From assembly GCA_963811225.1 (NCBI GenBank), contig CAWEQO010000004.1, positions 390,231-454,230 of the forward strand: DNA of 64,000 nucleotides, written 5' to 3'. This document shows positions 24,192-31,763 of the stretch, piece by piece. The translations under genes and the position numbers were made by a program. A model generated the notes under the pieces. That model was not told where the DNA came from and did no database searches. It was given only the letters and a program-made list of their open reading frames with translations. Positions within the stretch are counted from its first letter, which is position 1, and each line of letters starts with the position of its first letter. The stretch is from CAWEQO01 sp963811225 (GTDB lineage: Bacteria; Chloroflexota; Anaerolineae; Anaerolineales; Anaerolineaceae).

Positions 24192-25883
24192 CTAAAATCC
24201 GAGCGCGCATCCATCTTTGCGCGGGTCGCTGCCGCCGGTCAACACGCCGCTGACCGGGTCGCGCAGGATAATCTGCCCGCCTCCAAACGTGCCGCGGTCG
24301 AAGCCGTCTACGGGCAGCAAACGGTGACCGCGCCGGGTCAGCGCCGCCAGGGTAGCGAAGCTCCAGCCATCCTCGATCAGCACCAGCCCGCCGGGATCGC
24401 TCGCACCCAGCCCGCCGCCATCCACATTCAGCCGCCAGCGCGGCACATCCAGCGCCTGCTGCGGCGACATGCCCAGATCGATCATGTTCACCAGCATCTG
24501 CAAGTGCCCCTGCGGCTGCATGAACCCGCCCATCACCCCAAACGAGGCGTGCAGTTCGCCTTCGCGCGTCAGCATGCCAGGGATGATGGTGTGGTATGGG
24601 CGTTTGCCCGGCGCGAGCGCATTGGGATGCTGCGGGTCGAGCGAGAACAGGGCTGCCCGGTTCTGCAAGCACACCCCCGTTCCCGGCACCACCAGCCCGC
24701 TTCCTCCGCCGAAATACAGGCTGTTGATGAAGCTGCAGGCGCTGCCTTCTCCGTCCACCACGCTCAGGTACACCGTGTCTGCGCCCATTCCTGGGCTGCC
24801 AAATGGCGCCTGCTGTGCCGCCCGCAGTGGGTCGATCCGCCGGCGGCGCTGGTCGGCGTACGCCTGGCTGCACAACTCAGCCAGTGGAATTTCCTCCACG
24901 GCCGGGTCGCATACCCACTGCATTGCATCCGCGAACGCCAGCCGCATGCACTCGATCAGCGTGTGAAGCCGCTCCGCCTCGTCCATCGCTGCCAGGTCGA
25001 AGCCGCTTGCCAGGTTGGCCGCCAGGATGGCCGCCAGTCCCTGGCCGTTCGGTGGGCACTCGTACAGGTTATAACCCCGGTAATCGGTGTGGATTGGCTC
25101 TTCCCACGTGCTGGTATGCTGCGCCAGGTCTTCCGGCTGCATCCAGCCGCCGTACTTTTGCACGTGCCGGCTCAATTTCTCGGCAAACTCACCCTGATAA
25201 ATTGCAGCTTTGCCTTCGGCGGCCACATGCCGCAGAGTCTCGGCAAGCTCCGGCAGGCGCACGATCTCACCCGCCTGCGGTGCAGCTCCGTTGAACAGCA
25301 TCTCGGCCGCGCTGGGCTGCTCCGGACCAATGTCCAGCCCGCTGCGGTGCAGGGTTTGCTCGTTCAGGCTGTCTCGTTTCCGCATCAGCACCGGCGCCAT
25401 GTGCTGCCAGCTGACCGCAATCAGCTCCGAGACCGGGTAGCCGTTTTCGGCCGTCCAGATCGCCGGCTGCAGGGCGTCCTTCAGCCCCATGCGCCCAAAC
25501 CGCTCCAGCAGATCGCTCCAACCGGCCACCGTACCGGGCACACTAACCGCCCATCCGCTGTATGGCGGGATGCTCTCGTAGCCTTTTTGCTTGAGTTCCT
25601 GAAGTGAGGCCGCAGCCGGGGCGCGGCCCGAGCCGTTCAGGGCGAACACTTTGTGGTCGCGGGCGCTCCAATACAAGGCAAAGCAGTCGCCCCCAACCCC
25701 GGTCGACATCGGCTCGACCACGTTCAACATCGCCGCGGTCGCCACGGCTGCATCCGCGGCATTCCCTCCCTGCCGCAAAACATCCAACCCGGCCTCGGCT
25801 GCCAGCGGCTGGCTGGCGGCCACCATGCCGCGCCGCGCCAGCACGTTACTGCGCCGTGACCGGAAAGCTGCATCAATCTTCAT
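24192..25883 (-). CDS. Gamma-glutamyltransferase family protein
   Basis: This 563-residue Ntn-hydrolase precursor should self-cleave into large and small subunits before a catalytic threonine. The candidate is Thr in GADTVYLSVVDGEGSAC, which aligns with the T-x-H-x-S-VVD segment of Ggt (His replaced by Tyr). Other family features are RQGGNAADAAVATAAMLNVV and PMSTGVGGDCF near the N-terminus, LYFGGGSGLVVPGTG and the C-terminal GGFMQPQGHLQML. The start at 25883 has AGGAG upstream. No signal peptide is visible, so it is likely cytoplasmic, acting on gamma-glutamyl compounds or as a cephalosporin-acylase-like enzyme. It is a single-gene unit. Confidence 0.9.
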   Translation of the reverse strand: MKIDAAFRSRRSNVLARRGMVAASQPLAAEAGLDVLRQGGNAADAAVATAAMLNVVEPMSTGVGGDCFALYWSARDHKVFALNGSGRAPAAASLQELKQKGYESIPPYSGWAVSVPGTVAGWSDLLERFGRMGLKDALQPAIWTAENGYPVSELIAVSWQHMAPVLMRKRDSLNEQTLHRSGLDIGPEQPSAAEMLFNGAAPQAGEIVRLPELAETLRHVAAEGKAAIYQGEFAEKLSRHVQKYGGWMQPEDLAQHTSTWEEPIHTDYRGYNLYECPPNGQGLAAILAANLASGFDLAAMDEAERLHTLIECMRLAFADAMQWVCDPAVEEIPLAELCSQAYADQRRRRIDPLRAAQQAPFGSPGMGADTVYLSVVDGEGSACSFINSLYFGGGSGLVVPGTGVCLQNRAALFSLDPQHPNALAPGKRPYHTIIPGMLTREGELHASFGVMGGFMQPQGHLQMLVNMIDLGMSPQQALDVPRWRLNVDGGGLGASDPGGLVLIEDGWSFATLAALTRRGHRLLPVDGFDRGTFGGGQIILRDPVSGVLTGGSDPRKDGCALGF

Positions 25884-26172
25884 GCCATCTCCTGAAAGAT
25901 ACGGATGAGTAATTATAGAAATCGCCCCATCGAAAGTCAAGCCGCACGCCTTATGTCACATTTCAATCGTGACATTTCCCTTCCCTATTCGAGGGAAATT
26001 CCCAAGCCCCGTGCGGATTTTCCCCAATTGGCCGGCGTCGTCCGCACCTTTAAAATCCAAAGTACACATAGCGCATTGGATCGATTTCTTGACTAAAAAA
26101 GGGGGATAACCGGCAAACCAGTGCGCATGTGCCTTATCCGGTATTTCGCTTAACAGGTAAAGGAAGCGTAAG

Positions 26173-27117
26173 ATGTTTTATCACGTGAAAGAACTAGAAT
26201 TTGACGCCCGGGTTTCAGAACCCGACCCACGCTTTGCTCGTTTACTCTTCGAGCAGTTTGGCGGCGGCAACGGCGAGCTCAAAGCTGGAATGCAGTACTT
26301 CTGCCAGGCTTTTGCGGCACGCAAGCCCTATCCTGATAAATACGACTTGTTAATGGACATCGCGACCGAGGAGTTCAGCCATCTTGAGATCGTCGGCGCG
26401 ACCATCACCATGCTGATGGATGGGCTCAACGGCGAGCTGAAGAACGCCACAGAAAACGTGTATCTCACCAAGCTGACCCAAGGGAATGGCTTCAAGGAGG
26501 AGATGATCCACTCCATCGGCATGAGCCCCGAATCCCTGGTGCTGACCGGCGGCGGAATTAAGCCCGTCAACAGCGGCGGCATCCCCTGGAGCGGCAACTT
26601 TATCAATTCCAATGGTGACCTGACTGTCGACTTGCGCTCGAACATCGCTGCCGAGTCGCGCGCCAAGATTGTCTACGAATACCTGCTCCAGTTCACCGAT
26701 GATCCCCTCGTGCAGGAGACGATTCGTTTCCTGATGACCCGCGAAGTGGCCCACTTCCAGCAGTTCGCCGCTGCGCTCGAGACGATCGTGCCCAACTTCC
26801 CGCCCGGAGTCTTGCAAGGCGATCCCCGCTACAGCCACGTTTACCTGAACACCTCACAAGATGGGCGCAAGAACATCCGCGGACCATGGAATCAGGGTCA
26901 GGGCCCTTGGCCGGATGGCGAGGAATGGGAGTATATCGCCGACCCAATCCAGCACGTCAAGCAAACCAAAGGCATGACCGATCAGGCGATCCACGGTACT
27001 CCCCATTCAGAGACCGACATCAGTGAGATGGACAAGACCTTAAGCCAGAAACGCAGTTTAAAAGTAAAAGAGGCCGTGAAAAAAGGCTCCGGCCATTGGT
27101 CCGATTACGAGGTATAA
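26173..27117 (+). CDS. Manganese catalase
   Basis: This 314-residue ferritin-like protein disproportionates hydrogen peroxide at a dimanganese centre. Metal ligands can be placed at Glu35 (NGELKAGM), Glu67 and His70 (ATEEFSHLE), the Glu of AESRAKIVYEYL, and the His of REVAHFQQF, as in the Lactiplantibacillus enzyme. The ATG has GGAAG upstream. The C-terminal extension after about residue 270 (Lys/Ser-rich, ending SGHWSDYEV) is typical of bacterial members. The next gene, encoding a VIT1-type metal carrier, starts 11 bases after the stop, suggesting a joint metal/peroxide-defence operon. Confidence 0.95.
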   Translation: MFYHVKELEFDARVSEPDPRFARLLFEQFGGGNGELKAGMQYFCQAFAARKPYPDKYDLLMDIATEEFSHLEIVGATITMLMDGLNGELKNATENVYLTKLTQGNGFKEEMIHSIGMSPESLVLTGGGIKPVNSGGIPWSGNFINSNGDLTVDLRSNIAAESRAKIVYEYLLQFTDDPLVQETIRFLMTREVAHFQQFAAALETIVPNFPPGVLQGDPRYSHVYLNTSQDGRKNIRGPWNQGQGPWPDGEEWEYIADPIQHVKQTKGMTDQAIHGTPHSETDISEMDKTLSQKRSLKVKEAVKKGSGHWSDYEV

Positions 27118-27128
27118 AAGCAGGTCAT

Positions 27129-27869
27129 ATGGATATGCAATCGGTCAGGGATATCGCCAGTCTCGCCTACGAGCGCTGGCAGCACAAGCGCAAGGATCCT
27201 CACCAACGCAGCTCGTCCCTGGCGGACATCATCCTCGGTGGGCAGGACGGGCTGGTCAACGTGTTGGGCATCGTTCTGGGCGTCGCGGCTGCAACCAACG
27301 ATCCCCGCGTGGTGATGGTTGCCGGCCTGGCTGCTACCTTCGCTGAATCGGTTTCGATGGGCGCGGTCGCTTACACATCTACATTAGCCGAGGCCGAGTT
27401 TTACGAGAGCGAGCGCAGCCGGGAGTACCGCCACATCCACAGCTATCCGAACGCCGAAAAAGAAGAGATCCGCGAGATTTTTCGCAAGAAGGGCTTCGAA
27501 GGCGAGCCGCTGGAGCGGATCGTGGACACCATCACCGCCAACAAAGACGCCTGGGTCGACCTGATGATGGCCGAGGAACACCAGCTCATGCCCACCGACC
27601 GCGGCTCTGCCTTGCGCTCGGCGCTCATCGTAGGCGTCTCGGCGATCATCGGCTCGCTGATCCCCCTGGCGCCCTTTCTCTTTCTCCCACCAACCTACGG
27701 CATCTGGGTTTCGATCCTGTTCACTGCCGCCATTCTCTTTGGCGCAGGGGCTTACAAAGCCCGGCTGACGGTCGGCCGACCGGGCCGTTCCGGCCTCGAA
27801 ATGGCCGTGATCGGCACCCTCAGCGCCCTGATCGGCTACGCCGTTGGCGCCCTATTCAAGATATCCTGA
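27129..27869 (+). CDS. VIT1/CCC1 family Fe/Mn transporter
   Basis: This 246-residue membrane protein has the VIT1 pattern: SSLADIILGGQDGLVNVLGIVLG in the first membrane span, FAESVSMGAVAYTS in the second, a cytoplasmic metal-binding helical region rich in Glu (EKEEIREIFRKKGFEGEPLE, MMAEEHQLM), and three more spans. Family members move Fe2+ or Mn2+ out of the cytoplasm. ATG 27129 is preferred over 27096 because AGCAGG precedes it and the upstream frame overlaps the catalase gene. Coupling to a Mn-dependent catalase suggests manganese or iron homeostasis under peroxide stress. Confidence 0.9.
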   Translation: MDMQSVRDIASLAYERWQHKRKDPHQRSSSLADIILGGQDGLVNVLGIVLGVAAATNDPRVVMVAGLAATFAESVSMGAVAYTSTLAEAEFYESERSREYRHIHSYPNAEKEEIREIFRKKGFEGEPLERIVDTITANKDAWVDLMMAEEHQLMPTDRGSALRSALIVGVSAIIGSLIPLAPFLFLPPTYGIWVSILFTAAILFGAGAYKARLTVGRPGRSGLEMAVIGTLSALIGYAVGALFKIS

Positions 27870-27908
27870 AGATCTGACTGTGATCCTATCGGATGGCCTG
27901 ATCGTCGG

Positions 27909-27965
27909 GGCGAAGCGGGTTGGAATCAAGAAGCTTTCATCCCTGGGCTTCCAGCCCGCTTCGCC
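27909..27965. repeat. Intergenic inverted repeat after the VIT1 gene
   Basis: Arms 27909-27925 and 27949-27965 match at 16 of 17 positions. It is a relative of the palindrome at 19982-20046 and lies at the equivalent place, downstream of a plus-strand operon. The rest of the 27870-28225 gap holds only the promoter candidate and a small ggggccc/ggtcccc inverted repeat. Confidence 0.65.
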
Positions 27966-28115
27966 ACCGGCTCAGTTCTGGATTGACAAGGTTTTCTCTC
28001 GTTAACCAACCCCTGGTTCCCGTTCAAAATGTCAGCTCTTCTTATGGTGACATTGCGGTGAGACGTTGATCGGGCGAAGTGCAACACACCTGCAACGTTC
28101 GAAGCATATAGGATA

Positions 28116-28144
28116 TTGCCTAAGCCTACCTTTCATGATAAAGT
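28116..28144 (+). promoter_or_regulatory. Candidate promoter of the hybrid kinase gene
   Basis: TTGCCT (28116-28121) and TAAAGT (28139-28144) with a 17-base spacer, about 80 bases upstream of the start codon. Confidence 0.35.
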
Positions 28145-28225
28145 ATATCCGATCGTTTCTTAACAAACCCGCTGGGGGGCCCTTTAAAAAAGCGGTCCCC
28201 TTCTGCTTAAAACTGTTCGATCGGA

Positions 28226-29914
28226 GTGGCGTCGTTGGAGTCTGCCCACATTCAGAGCTCTGTTCCAAAATCAGTCCAATTACTGGAAAGTAGCAATCGT
28301 ATCCTGGCGGTCAGCGTTCTGGTTGTGGACGACAACCCCATGGACACGCTGCTGTGCCAGCGCCTCCTGGAGCGCTACGGCTTTCAGGTTACAGCCGCGA
28401 ATGATCCTCGCCTGGCGCTTGCCAACCTGCAGCGGCAGACCTTTGACTTGCTGCTGGTCGACATCCACATGCCCTACATCGACGGATTCGACCTGATCGA
28501 GCGGGCTCGCTCCCTCCAACCGAATATGGCCGTGCTCCTCATGACCGGATTTGGCACCGTTGAGACCGGCATTCAGGCCCTGCAGCGCGGCGCCGACGGG
28601 CTTATCCTCAAACCCTTCCAGGACGTGGAAGCGCTGGTCCAGGCAGCAAACGGAGCGCTCTTGCAGAAACGTCAGAAGCTGGGCGCTGCTCGCCTGCAAG
28701 TGCTGGAACCGCTCTTCTCGATCACCGAGAGGATCAACGCCGAGATCGATTTCCGTCAGCTCACGTCCCTCGTTTTCGAATCGGCTTGCGAATTGCTGCG
28801 GGCCGACCATGCCATCATTTTGCAAAGTTTGTCCAGTGATGACGGCTATACGCGCCTGATTGAAACACCTTCCAGCTCACTCTGGGAGCAATCCGACCTG
28901 GTCGATTTGCTCACTTCCCTGGCACACGGCCAGGATCCACCTCAAATCCTAAACATCAACTCCGAAGGTCTCACCGCCTACCGGGCCCTCCTGGACGGTC
29001 TGCACGTTCACTCCTTCTTGTTGGCTTCGGTTACGCAGACGATCGGTGAATACATCTTCATTGGGGTGCGAGAGTACCCTTCGGCCTCTTTCGGTGAGCT
29101 GGAACTGGAGAGCTTCATCATTTTTGCCCGTCAGGCAGAGGTGAAGCTGAAGAACATGCTGTTGTACAATGAGCAGCGGGAGACCCTGCAGCGCTTGAAG
29201 GAATCGCAGCAAGCCCTGGTGCAGGCGGAGAAGATGGCAGCCGTCGGGCGATTGCTGGCCTCTGTCGCCCATGAGGTCAATAACCCCATCCAGGCTGTCA
29301 GCAACTGCCTGCACTTGGCCGAGCGAATGGACCTTGACAGCGATCAGCGCCAGGCCTATCTGAAGCTCGGCCGTCAAGAGCTCGACCGCCTGGCCGATAC
29401 GGTTCAACGCATGTTGAATTACTATCGACACGATAAAACCGGCATCACCGAGATGAGTATCTCCTCCGTCGTAGAGACGGTCCTGGAGCTGCTGCGTCCG
29501 CAGCTAGCAGCCCAGCAGGTGGACGTCTCCTGCAAGTTCACTCCACAGCTGCCTCCGGTATCCGGGGTGCAAAACCAGATCCAGCAAGTCATTTTCAACC
29601 TGGTGATGAACGCGTTGGAGGCCATGCATTCGGTCGACACGCCGCGAAATTTGTGGATTGAAGCGGAGGCGTTGGAGAAAGAGGTTCTGATCCGGGTGGA
29701 AGATTCGGGTCCGGGCATCTCAGCGGCGGTAGAAAATCGCGTTTTTGAACCCTTTTACAGCACCAAACCAGATGGCACCGGACTTGGGCTGGCGGTGTGT
29801 TATAACATCGTCGAAGCGCATCGCGGAGGGATTCATCTCGCTCCTTCTCTGCATGGAACCGGTGCGTGCTTTCTTGTCAAATTGCCTTTAGGGAGTATGG
29901 ATGGCGCAGCATAA
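28226..29914 (+). CDS. Receiver-GAF-histidine kinase hybrid
   Basis: This 562-residue cytoplasmic kinase has an N-terminal receiver domain (acidic pair DD at 35-36, phospho-acceptor Asp79 in LLLVDIHMP, Lys129), a weak GAF-like region (about 165-310), a HisKA dimerisation domain with His349 in ASVAHEVNNPIQAV, and a HATPase domain (NLVMNALEAM, EDSGPGIS, GTGLGLAV). NNPIQ after the phospho-His is the NtrB-like class. The start is a GTG at 28226 next to CGGAG; a TTG nine bases later is also possible. Its last 14 bases overlap the response regulator gene, so the two form a coupled pair. Confidence 0.9.
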   Translation: MASLESAHIQSSVPKSVQLLESSNRILAVSVLVVDDNPMDTLLCQRLLERYGFQVTAANDPRLALANLQRQTFDLLLVDIHMPYIDGFDLIERARSLQPNMAVLLMTGFGTVETGIQALQRGADGLILKPFQDVEALVQAANGALLQKRQKLGAARLQVLEPLFSITERINAEIDFRQLTSLVFESACELLRADHAIILQSLSSDDGYTRLIETPSSSLWEQSDLVDLLTSLAHGQDPPQILNINSEGLTAYRALLDGLHVHSFLLASVTQTIGEYIFIGVREYPSASFGELELESFIIFARQAEVKLKNMLLYNEQRETLQRLKESQQALVQAEKMAAVGRLLASVAHEVNNPIQAVSNCLHLAERMDLDSDQRQAYLKLGRQELDRLADTVQRMLNYYRHDKTGITEMSISSVVETVLELLRPQLAAQQVDVSCKFTPQLPPVSGVQNQIQQVIFNLVMNALEAMHSVDTPRNLWIEAEALEKEVLIRVEDSGPGISAAVENRVFEPFYSTKPDGTGLGLAVCYNIVEAHRGGIHLAPSLHGTGACFLVKLPLGSMDGAA

Positions 29915-30623
29915 AATCTTAATCGTCGATGATGAAGCCCTTGAGCGGACTACCCTTTTGCGTATCCTTGAGTTGGAAGGATACGAAGCGCAGGCAGTGG
30001 AAAACGGGTCGCGTGCGTTGTCTGCGCTGGCACAAAAACCATTCGACCTGATGATCCTGGACCTGAATATGCCGGGAATGAACGGGATGGAGGTTTTGAA
30101 CAAGGCCCTCGACCTGTATCCCGGCCTGCAAGTCATCGTCCTAACTGCTTATGGCACGCTCGAAACGGTGATCGAGGCGCTGCGCCGCAAGGTGCATGAC
30201 TATATTCTTAAGCCGGCGCGTGCCGAACAGATCGTTGACAGCGTCAATCAGGCTTTCGAGGCTTCTAAGGCAGTGGCCGAAAAACGGAGCGAATACACCG
30301 GCCAGGAAGAGACCGTCTTCCAGATGCCGGATGGTGTTCTGGTCGACACTCGCAAGCAGATGGTCTCCTGGGAGGATGACTATATCATCCTCACGCCGAC
30401 CGAAGCCCGTTTCCTGGCGGTATTATTCCGTCAGTTCAATCAAGTCGTTTCATACAGTGAAATTGTGCAGGCCATTCATGGCTATCGCATGGATAATGAA
30501 GAAGCTGCTACCGTGCTGCGCCCGCTGGTAAGCCGCTTGCGCCAAAAGCTGGAGGCGCTGCCGCGCAAAACCAGCCTGGTGAAAACCGTCCGCGGCGCCG
30601 GATATATGGTTGCAGGAGAGTGA
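29901..30623 (+). CDS. OmpR-type response regulator
   Basis: This 240-residue regulator has an N-terminal receiver domain (Asp10-Asp11, phospho-acceptor Asp54 in MILDLNMPGM, Lys103 region in YILKPA) and a C-terminal winged-helix DNA-binding domain (LTPTEARFLAVLFRQ, LRPLVSRLRQKLE, KTVRGAGYMV) of the OmpR/PhoB family. It is translationally coupled to the upstream hybrid kinase, its likely cognate kinase. Targets are unknown. A strong bidirectional terminator follows. Confidence 0.93.
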   Translation: MAQHKILIVDDEALERTTLLRILELEGYEAQAVENGSRALSALAQKPFDLMILDLNMPGMNGMEVLNKALDLYPGLQVIVLTAYGTLETVIEALRRKVHDYILKPARAEQIVDSVNQAFEASKAVAEKRSEYTGQEETVFQMPDGVLVDTRKQMVSWEDDYIILTPTEARFLAVLFRQFNQVVSYSEIVQAIHGYRMDNEEAATVLRPLVSRLRQKLEALPRKTSLVKTVRGAGYMVAGE

Positions 30624-30637
30624 TCCTTCTTTTTCTT

Positions 30638-30705
30638 AACCGCGAATGCAGGGGTGTTTAGCAGTATGTCATGACACCTTGCTAAACACACCTGCATTCG
30701 CGGTT
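30638..30705. terminator. Bidirectional terminator between convergent genes
   Basis: Arms 30638-30663 and 30680-30705 match at 25 of 26 positions with a 16-base loop, exactly between the plus-strand regulator and the minus-strand exporter. The plus-strand side has a T-rich stretch before the stem, but no long T-run follows. Confidence 0.75.
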
Positions 30706-30713
30706 ACTGTTAT

Positions 30714-31658
30714 CTACTGCCAGGGCAGCTCGTTAGGCCGGATCCTCGGCGGATTCAGCCACGACAACCAACCCGATGTTTGCCGCTCCTCCGGGCTGTG
30801 CTTGTCGAAGCCCACCAGGAGCAGGCAGACCACAAGCAGCCCGGCGCCCATCCACTGTGGAACCGTCAATTGATCTCCCAGCCAAACTTGGGCCAGGAAC
30901 ACGGTGACCAGCAGTTCACCCAGCCCGAGCAGCGAGGTTTGCATCCCACCAAGATGCTTGACTCCCAGGAACAGCGAGAGCCGTGAGAGGAAAGTCACCA
31001 GGGCCATACCGAGCACCGGCCACATTGGGTTGCTGGGGTCCGGAGCCTGCCGGTCGAAGATCAGGAACGCCACCACGACCGTCGCGCTCATTGACAGCAA
31101 GGTATAGAGCGTCACCGTCGGAGCGGGCGCTTCGTACAGCACGCGCTGGTTGATCAGCAGGTGCAAAGCATACAGCAGCGCTGATCCCAGCATCAACCCG
31201 GCCCCGAACAAGTCTACCTTCTCCTGTCCGGTGCTGACCAGCAGATACACCCCCGGCACTGAGATGCCCAGCCGCAGCATCGTGATCGGTTGGATTTTCT
31301 GCCGGTCCAGCAGCAGCCACAGCGCCACGAACAGCGGGTAGGAGGAATACAACAGGTGCCCGATGCTCGTATCCAGACGGGTGAGGGCGGTGTAATACAG
31401 GATCGAGCCCAATCCGTTGGTGAACCCGGCCAAAAAACAGCCGATTAAACCCACCGGGAAAATGTATAAATATTGACGTTTGAAGAGGATCATCAGCAAC
31501 AATAACAAGATCGTAGCGATACCGGTGCGCAGGGTCACCACGGCCAGCGGGCTGAATCCGAACAGGATCGCCTGCTTGCCGAAGACAGGAGCAATGCCTA
31601 GAAAGATTGCCGAGTAAAGCGCAGCTCGAATCCCTAACGTACGACCGGAACAACTCAT
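30714..31658 (-). CDS. EamA/DMT superfamily exporter
   Basis: This 314-residue protein has ten hydrophobic segments forming two EamA repeats (LGIAPVFGKQAILFGFSPL in the first, LGSALLYALHLLINQ in the second), the layout of the drug/metabolite transporters such as RhtA, an exporter of threonine and homoserine. ATG 31658 is preferred; AGGAGG lies 15 bases upstream, slightly far. It follows the threonine synthase-receiver gene on the same strand with a 105-base gap holding a perfect 17-bp hairpin. An amino-acid exporter role beside a threonine synthase-like enzyme is attractive but is inference. Confidence 0.88.
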   Translation of the reverse strand: MSCSGRTLGIRAALYSAIFLGIAPVFGKQAILFGFSPLAVVTLRTGIATILLLLLMILFKRQYLYIFPVGLIGCFLAGFTNGLGSILYYTALTRLDTSIGHLLYSSYPLFVALWLLLDRQKIQPITMLRLGISVPGVYLLVSTGQEKVDLFGAGLMLGSALLYALHLLINQRVLYEAPAPTVTLYTLLSMSATVVVAFLIFDRQAPDPSNPMWPVLGMALVTFLSRLSLFLGVKHLGGMQTSLLGLGELLVTVFLAQVWLGDQLTVPQWMGAGLLVVCLLLVGFDKHSPEERQTSGWLSWLNPPRIRPNELPWQ

Positions 31659-31713
31659 ATGGCGTTGCCCTTTCCTCCTCTTATACAGCCTGGATCCCAT
31701 ACCCGGCCTTGCT

Positions 31714-31750
31714 GCGGGCGCTGAGGATGGTTGCCATCCTCAGCGCCCGC
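31714..31750 (-). other. Perfect 17-bp hairpin after the threonine synthase-receiver gene
   Basis: Arms 31714-31730 and 31734-31750 pair perfectly around three bases, and cctt/aagg outside (31707-31710 with 31751-31754) extends the stem. No T-run follows on the minus strand. It may end the signalling operon or reduce readthrough into the exporter gene. Confidence 0.7.
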
Positions 31751-31763
31751 AAGGTCTGGAAAC

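Noticed and set aside
25884..26172. A 63-codon frame in the gap before the Mn catalase
   Set aside because: No ribosome site, no protein-like pattern; the gap shows only small inverted repeats such as tttccc/gggaaa.
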